Assembly: GCA_900772445.1 (NCBI GenBank)
Contig: CAAHEL010000003.1
Location: 1-34,426 of the forward strand
DNA: 34,426 nucleotides
Source: Bacilli bacterium
Lineage (GTDB): Bacteria; Bacillota_I; Bacilli_A; RF39; UBA660
Direction of reading: 5' to 3'
Shown: one piece after another, positions 31,189-34,426 of the stretch
Position numbering within the stretch: position 1 is the stretch's first letter
How the letters are laid out: each line of letters opens with the position of its first letter
Made by a program: the position numbers and the translations under genes
Notes under the pieces: model-generated
What the model saw: the letters and a program-made list of their open reading frames with translations, nothing else
Database searches by the model: none
What the model was told of the DNA's origin: nothing

Positions 31189-31205
31189 TAATCATCAATT
31201 TTTTT
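31172..31205 (+). terminator. Terminator overlapping the EIIB-like stop
   Basis: TTGATGATT (31172-31180) pairs perfectly with AATCATCAA (31190-31198), followed by seven T. Confidence 0.85.
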
Positions 31206-31295
31206 CAAAAAAGTACAAAAATCAGCATTTTATATCATAATATTACAAATTTCGACAAAACTATGTTATAAAATAATTACAAGAGGTGCATTAAA

Positions 31296-32516
31296 ATGTA
31301 TTTAAAAAACATAGTTTTCAATATAATATTAGTTTTATTTCCTATATTAATATATTTCGTTTATAGTTGTTACAATGAAGTAAATAATAACAAAAATAAA
31401 AAAACTGCCTTAGAATTATCCCTTTTCACATCATTATATCTATGTCTTAAATTTGGTAATTTCGAAGCAGACTACAATGACTTATTAATTATATGTAATA
31501 TACCAATATTGTTTGCTTACTTAAAAAGAAAAGAAAAAATTAGTATAATATTATCATTATTCTTAATATTATATTCTTATTTTAATTTTGATATTAATAT
31601 ATATCTAGTTATTTCAGTATTACTAACATATTTTATTACCTATGTAGTTTTAAGAAAGAAAATAGATAACAAATCATTCATAATAGTAACCGCAACAATA
31701 CAAGCATTCATAATATCATTTATAACATTCATAAATATAAATAGCAAAGTATGCCTAACAATAGATATATTCTTATTAATATTAGTTTATATATTATTAT
31801 CTGCTTTCATTTTATATCTATTTGATATTATGGATAAATTATCAGGAATATACTTAAACATCAAAGAATTAGAACGAGACAAACAATTAAAAAATTCCTT
31901 ATTCAAACTAACACACGAAATAAAAAATCCTCTAGCAGTATGTAAAGGATATCTAACAATGATAAATATAGATAACAAAGAAAAAACAGAAAAATATCTA
32001 AACATAATAAAACAGGAAATAGAAAGAAGTCTAAATATAATGGCAGACTTTTCAGAATTAAATAAAATAAAACTAAATAAAGAATTAATAGATATAAATA
32101 TGTTAGTCGAAGAAGTATATAATAGTCTAAATCTATTAATGTATAATAAGAATATTACAATAAATTATAAAAATAACGAAGAAATATTTCTAAGTTGTGA
32201 TTATAATAAAATAAAACAAGTATTAATAAATTTAATTAAAAATAGTTATGAAGCAATTACTAACGAAGGAATTATCGATATAAAAACATATAAAGATAAA
32301 AATTCGTTTTATATAGAAATAAAAGATAATGGTAGTGGTATGGATGAAAATACCTTAGATAAAATAACAGAAATGTTTTATACAACCAAACAAGAAGGAA
32401 CAGGTCTAGGAGTAGTATTATCAAATGAAATAATTAAAGCACATAACGGAACTTTAAAATATGAATCAAAATTAAATCAAGGTACAAAAGCAATAATAAA
32501 GTTACCATTAAAGTAG
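31296..32516 (+). CDS. Orphan membrane sensor histidine kinase
   Basis: A 406-residue kinase. Residues about 1-185 contain six or so hydrophobic segments (NIVFNIILVLFPILIYFVY, ISIILSLFLILYSYF, VLLTYFITYVVL and others) with short loops. The phospho-acceptor His207 sits in FKLTHEIKNPLAVCKGYL; the ATPase domain shows the N-box LINLIKNSYEAI, the G1-box IKDNGSGMDE (Asp344) and the G2-box GTGLGVVLSNEI (368-372), all intact. The layout resembles sporulation-type kinases such as KinB or other HPK4-like kinases. No response regulator is beside it; the nearest is the AgrA-like gene 3.5 kb upstream. It is followed by the smr-like gene after 7 bases. Upstream TGTTATAAAAT may hold its -10. Signal and partner are unknown. 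Confidence 0.9.
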   Translation: MYLKNIVFNIILVLFPILIYFVYSCYNEVNNNKNKKTALELSLFTSLYLCLKFGNFEADYNDLLIICNIPILFAYLKRKEKISIILSLFLILYSYFNFDINIYLVISVLLTYFITYVVLRKKIDNKSFIIVTATIQAFIISFITFININSKVCLTIDIFLLILVYILLSAFILYLFDIMDKLSGIYLNIKELERDKQLKNSLFKLTHEIKNPLAVCKGYLTMINIDNKEKTEKYLNIIKQEIERSLNIMADFSELNKIKLNKELIDINMLVEEVYNSLNLLMYNKNITINYKNNEEIFLSCDYNKIKQVLINLIKNSYEAITNEGIIDIKTYKDKNSFYIEIKDNGSGMDENTLDKITEMFYTTKQEGTGLGVVLSNEIIKAHNGTLKYESKLNQGTKAIIKLPLK

Positions 32517-32523
32517 GTGAAGT

Positions 32524-32790
32524 ATGAATAAAACAAATGACATATTCTTAAATATGTTACCAGTATTAGATTTACACGGTTATACTAAAGATGAAGCACG
32601 AGTAGCAACCAATGACTTTATATTAGAAAATAAACTACAAGGAAAATATGAAGTAATAATTATTCACGGTATTGGCGAAGGAATAGTAAAAAATTCAGTA
32701 AAACAAACTCTAGATAAAAACAACCTTGTCCTAGAACACAATATAATGAGTAGTAACATAGGATGCACAATAGTTAAAATAAAGCATTGA
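32524..32790 (+). CDS. Stand-alone Smr-domain protein
   Basis: An 88-residue protein made of one Smr (small MutS-related) domain, lacking the MutS2 ATPase part. It has the two family signatures: LDLHGYTKDEARVATNDFIL (15-19 LDLHG) and EVIIIHGIGEGIVKNSVKQTL. Smr domains bind or cut DNA or RNA, and stand-alone forms are less studied. GTAGGTGAAG is a good ribosome site and the gene starts 7 bases after the kinase stop, so it belongs to the same transcription unit. Its stop codon TGA overlaps the -35 (TTGACA) of the next promoter. The substrate cannot be told from the sequence. Confidence 0.9.
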   Translation: MNKTNDIFLNMLPVLDLHGYTKDEARVATNDFILENKLQGKYEVIIIHGIGEGIVKNSVKQTLDKNNLVLEHNIMSSNIGCTIVKIKH

Positions 32791-32815
32791 CAAAGCAATA
32801 TCTATGTGTTAGAAT
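32787..32815 (+). promoter_or_regulatory. Strong promoter overlapping the Smr stop codon
   Basis: TTGACA (32787-32792), exactly 17 bases, TAGAAT (32810-32815). The -35 contains the TGA stop of the Smr gene. Confidence 0.85.
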
Positions 32816-32861
32816 AAAAGACAATTTAAGAGGAAAAATGACTTAAAGGTAGGGGAGAAAT

Positions 32862-33749
32862 ATGGAAGAAAAAAATTATTCAATTAACTGGATAGGACTA
32901 TTTATTAAAGTAATTATCTTTGTTGTAGTAGTCTTATTTGCAATATGGTTAATAACAAAAATCATTGACAAAAACAAAGGTCTAACATTTGAAGAAAACA
33001 ATAAAATATTTAAAGAAGCATCAATTGAATATTTCAAGAAAAATATGCCTGAAGAAAACAAAACAAAAACAGTAACATTAAAACAATTAATTAATTGGGA
33101 TTATACTAAAGAATTAACAAACGAAGATGGAAAAGTATGTGATGCTAAATCTAGCAAATCAACAATTGAATTAATTGATAATTATTACACAATGACAACT
33201 GAACTAGTTTGTGGTAGCAAAAAAGAAATAACTTATACCAAAATTGGAGATAACAAGTGCAAAGATTGTGATGTAAAACTAAAAGATTTAGAAATATCAA
33301 AAGAAACAAAGAATACCGAACCAGTACAAGAAGAACAACCAAATCAAACAACTAACTCTAATAATTCTAAAGCACCAACATCTAATGAAATAACTAATAA
33401 TACTACTATCTCACAACCACAAATATTATACGAACATATCAAACAAGCAAATGAATATAGCGCTTGGTATGAAGGAAAAGTATCAGGAAAAAATATTGAT
33501 GGAAATGATATTGAAAGTAGTACAAAACAAGTATCATATTCTAAATATTGCAAAAAATATAATTCAGATATTTGCCTAACAGATAAAACAGAAAATAAAA
33601 ATAACTATCCAAACTATAACATCGTAAAAACTTGGAATGAAACTATGGATATATATAGATATAAAATAACAGTAATTGAATATCTTTGGTCTACAAGAGA
33701 TTATGTCGAAGGATATGTTAAAACAGGCAATTTCAAAACTATAAATTAA
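32862..33749 (+). CDS. Single-pass exported protein with paired Cys, unknown function
   Basis: A 295-residue type II membrane protein I do not recognise. Residues about 8-30 are hydrophobic (WIGLFIKVIIFVVVVLFAIW), followed by a basic turn, so the rest is probably outside. The first outer domain has GKVCDAKSSKS then TELVCGSKKEITYTK (two Cys likely bridged), followed by NKCKDCD. A Gln/Asn/Thr/Pro-rich linker (about residues 145-185) leads to a C-terminal domain with YSAWYEGKVSGKN, YSKYCKKYNSDICLTDK and IEYLWSTRDYVEGYV, with a further Cys pair. RBS GGGGAG supports ATG 32862, and a perfect -35 promoter lies upstream. A three-codon reading frame (32838-32846) precedes it. No function is proposed. 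Confidence 0.7.
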   Translation: MEEKNYSINWIGLFIKVIIFVVVVLFAIWLITKIIDKNKGLTFEENNKIFKEASIEYFKKNMPEENKTKTVTLKQLINWDYTKELTNEDGKVCDAKSSKSTIELIDNYYTMTTELVCGSKKEITYTKIGDNKCKDCDVKLKDLEISKETKNTEPVQEEQPNQTTNSNNSKAPTSNEITNNTTISQPQILYEHIKQANEYSAWYEGKVSGKNIDGNDIESSTKQVSYSKYCKKYNSDICLTDKTENKNNYPNYNIVKTWNETMDIYRYKITVIEYLWSTRDYVEGYVKTGNFKTIN

Positions 33750-33762
33750 TATTTAGTAAACA

Positions 33763-33791
33763 AGGATAGAAAATAAAATTCTATCTTTTTT
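33763..33791 (+). terminator. Terminator after the exported protein
   Basis: GATAGAA (33765-33771) pairs with TTCTATC (33779-33785), followed by TTTTTT. Confidence 0.75.
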
Positions 33792-33795
33792 GTAT

Positions 33796-33802
33796 GTATA
33801 AT
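33796..33802 (+). promoter_or_regulatory. Extended -10 promoter of the last gene
   Basis: TGTATAAT with the -10 hexamer at 33797-33802, just behind the terminator T-tract. Confidence 0.5.
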
Positions 33803-33835
33803 TTCTAAAAGTACATATTAATAATGGTGATTAAT

Positions 33836-34336
33836 ATGTATTATATAAAAAATTTCTTGTTATACTCACTTTCAGGTTTCATAATGGAGTCAACACTATT
33901 TAAAATAGTAAGTTGCCCTAAAAAAAGTGGTATCTTTTATGGACCGATGACTGCCGTATATGGAGTAGGAATAATAGCAATATTACTATTAAATAAATAC
34001 TTCTTTAAAAAAATAAAATGCAATAAATACTTCAAATATCTAATCGAATTCATAACACTAACAATAATATTATCATTAATTGAATATATCGGTGGAAATA
34101 CATTACATAAATTATTTAATATAGATATGTGGAATTATAGCAAAAAATTCTTAAATATCGGAAAATATATCTGTCTAATAAATTCCCTAATCTGGGGATT
34201 ACTAGGAGTTTTATTCATCCATATTCTTAAACCATTTACTGATAAAATAATAAATATCATAACTACCAAAGAAACAATAATCGCATCAGTTCTATTTATA
34301 ACAGATTTATTAGTAGTCCTAATATTAAAACTATAA
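33836..34336 (+). CDS. Putative CmpB-family membrane protein
   Basis: A 166-residue polytopic membrane protein. It opens with a short amphipathic stretch and FMESTLFKIVSCPKKSG, then FYGPMTAVYGVGIIAILLLN; the E near the first segment and the FYGPxxxxYGVG motif resemble the family annotated as putative ABC transporter permease (CmpB type), whose function is not established. Four or five hydrophobic segments follow (FIEFITLTIILSLIEYIG, ICLINSLIWGLLGVLFIHIL, ASVLFITDLLVVLILKL). Start: the ATG at 33836 has GGTGAT correctly spaced, whereas ATG 33824 lies in front of that ribosome site. No ATP-binding partner gene is nearby, so transport is not implied. A terminator follows. Confidence 0.75.
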   Translation: MYYIKNFLLYSLSGFIMESTLFKIVSCPKKSGIFYGPMTAVYGVGIIAILLLNKYFFKKIKCNKYFKYLIEFITLTIILSLIEYIGGNTLHKLFNIDMWNYSKKFLNIGKYICLINSLIWGLLGVLFIHILKPFTDKIINIITTKETIIASVLFITDLLVVLILKL

Positions 34337-34366
34337 AAAGAAGACATCATAATGAACTGATAAAAT

Positions 34367-34404
34367 AAAAGTAGACACAAAAATAGAATGTGATCTACTT
34401 TTTT
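34367..34404 (+). terminator. Terminator after the CmpB-like gene
   Basis: AAAAGTAGA (34367-34375) and CACA (34376-34379) pair with TGTG (34389-34392) and TCTACTTTT (34394-34402), one A bulged, then T. Confidence 0.75.
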
Positions 34405-34408
34405 AATT

Positions 34409-34416
34409 GCTATAAT
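34409..34416 (+). promoter_or_regulatory. Promoter leading out of the window
   Basis: TGC-TATAAT with TATAAT at 34411-34416, directly after the terminator. It presumably drives a gene beyond the window edge. Confidence 0.5.
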
Positions 34417-34426
34417 AATTTATATA

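Noticed and set aside
1..34426. Mycoplasma-type code with TGA as Trp
   Set aside because: Trp is encoded by TGG throughout, and TGA acts as a stop at 9431-9433 and 32788-32790.
1..34426. CRISPR arrays, tRNA or rRNA genes
   Set aside because: No regularly spaced repeats with unique spacers and no tRNA- or rRNA-like GC-rich folded stretch were seen; gaps between genes are short and explained by promoters and terminators.

Overview
The window is a 34.4 kb stretch of a very AT-rich, gene-dense bacterial chromosome using the standard genetic code: TGG encodes Trp, and TGA is used as a stop, for example at 9431-9433 and 32788-32790. The organism looks like a low-GC anaerobic Bacillota. The signs are a pyruvate:ferredoxin oxidoreductase, lipoteichoic-acid-synthase-like enzymes, a T-box leader, TmcAL, an agr-like peptide system, strong AGGAGG-type ribosome sites, and compact terminator/promoter junctions with extended -10 boxes. 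A host-associated Bacilli or Erysipelotrichia-like lineage is a guess; the sequence gives no species name. No tRNA or rRNA gene, CRISPR array or intact transposon was seen.

Layout. 1-3.5 kb: ssb, a small XRE regulator, asnS, a small membrane protein and a lipoprotein. 3.5-10.3 kb: pyruvate:ferredoxin oxidoreductase, carbamate kinase, a coiled-coil protein overlapping a small protein, and a convergent tail-anchored protein. 10.3-13.9 kb: a valine-type T-box leader controlling an HD-type protein and valS. 13.9-18.5 kb: an LppM-like lipoprotein, then polA-mutM. 18.6-22 kb: a small unknown protein convergent with tmcAL, then a membrane glycosyltransferase divergent from tmcAL across a symmetric bidirectional promoter. 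22-23.6 kb: an XRE-ImmA/IrrE metalloprotease gene overlapping a PIN-domain gene, resembling a toxin-antitoxin or stress module. 23.6-27.7 kb: two divergent LTA-synthase-family sulfatases. 27.7-30.7 kb: an agr-type quorum-sensing locus. 30.8-34.4 kb: a membrane-anchored EIIB-like protein whose phospho-Cys position is Glu, an orphan histidine kinase, a small Smr protein, an exported Cys-containing protein and a CmpB-like membrane protein.

The agr-like locus is the most interesting system. A LytTR response regulator and an AgrC-type kinase overlap on the plus strand. AgrB and a 38-residue AgrD, found here by reading the minus strand, lie convergent to them. The AgrD has the expected short leader, one Cys and the DEPE-P acidic tail. 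The signal would be made by AgrB/AgrD, sensed by AgrC, and fed back through the LytTR regulator, possibly at three ACTTAA repeats upstream of agrB, one of which sits at the -35. Next to it, a degenerate EIIB-like protein and an orphan kinase form a second set of possible signalling genes.
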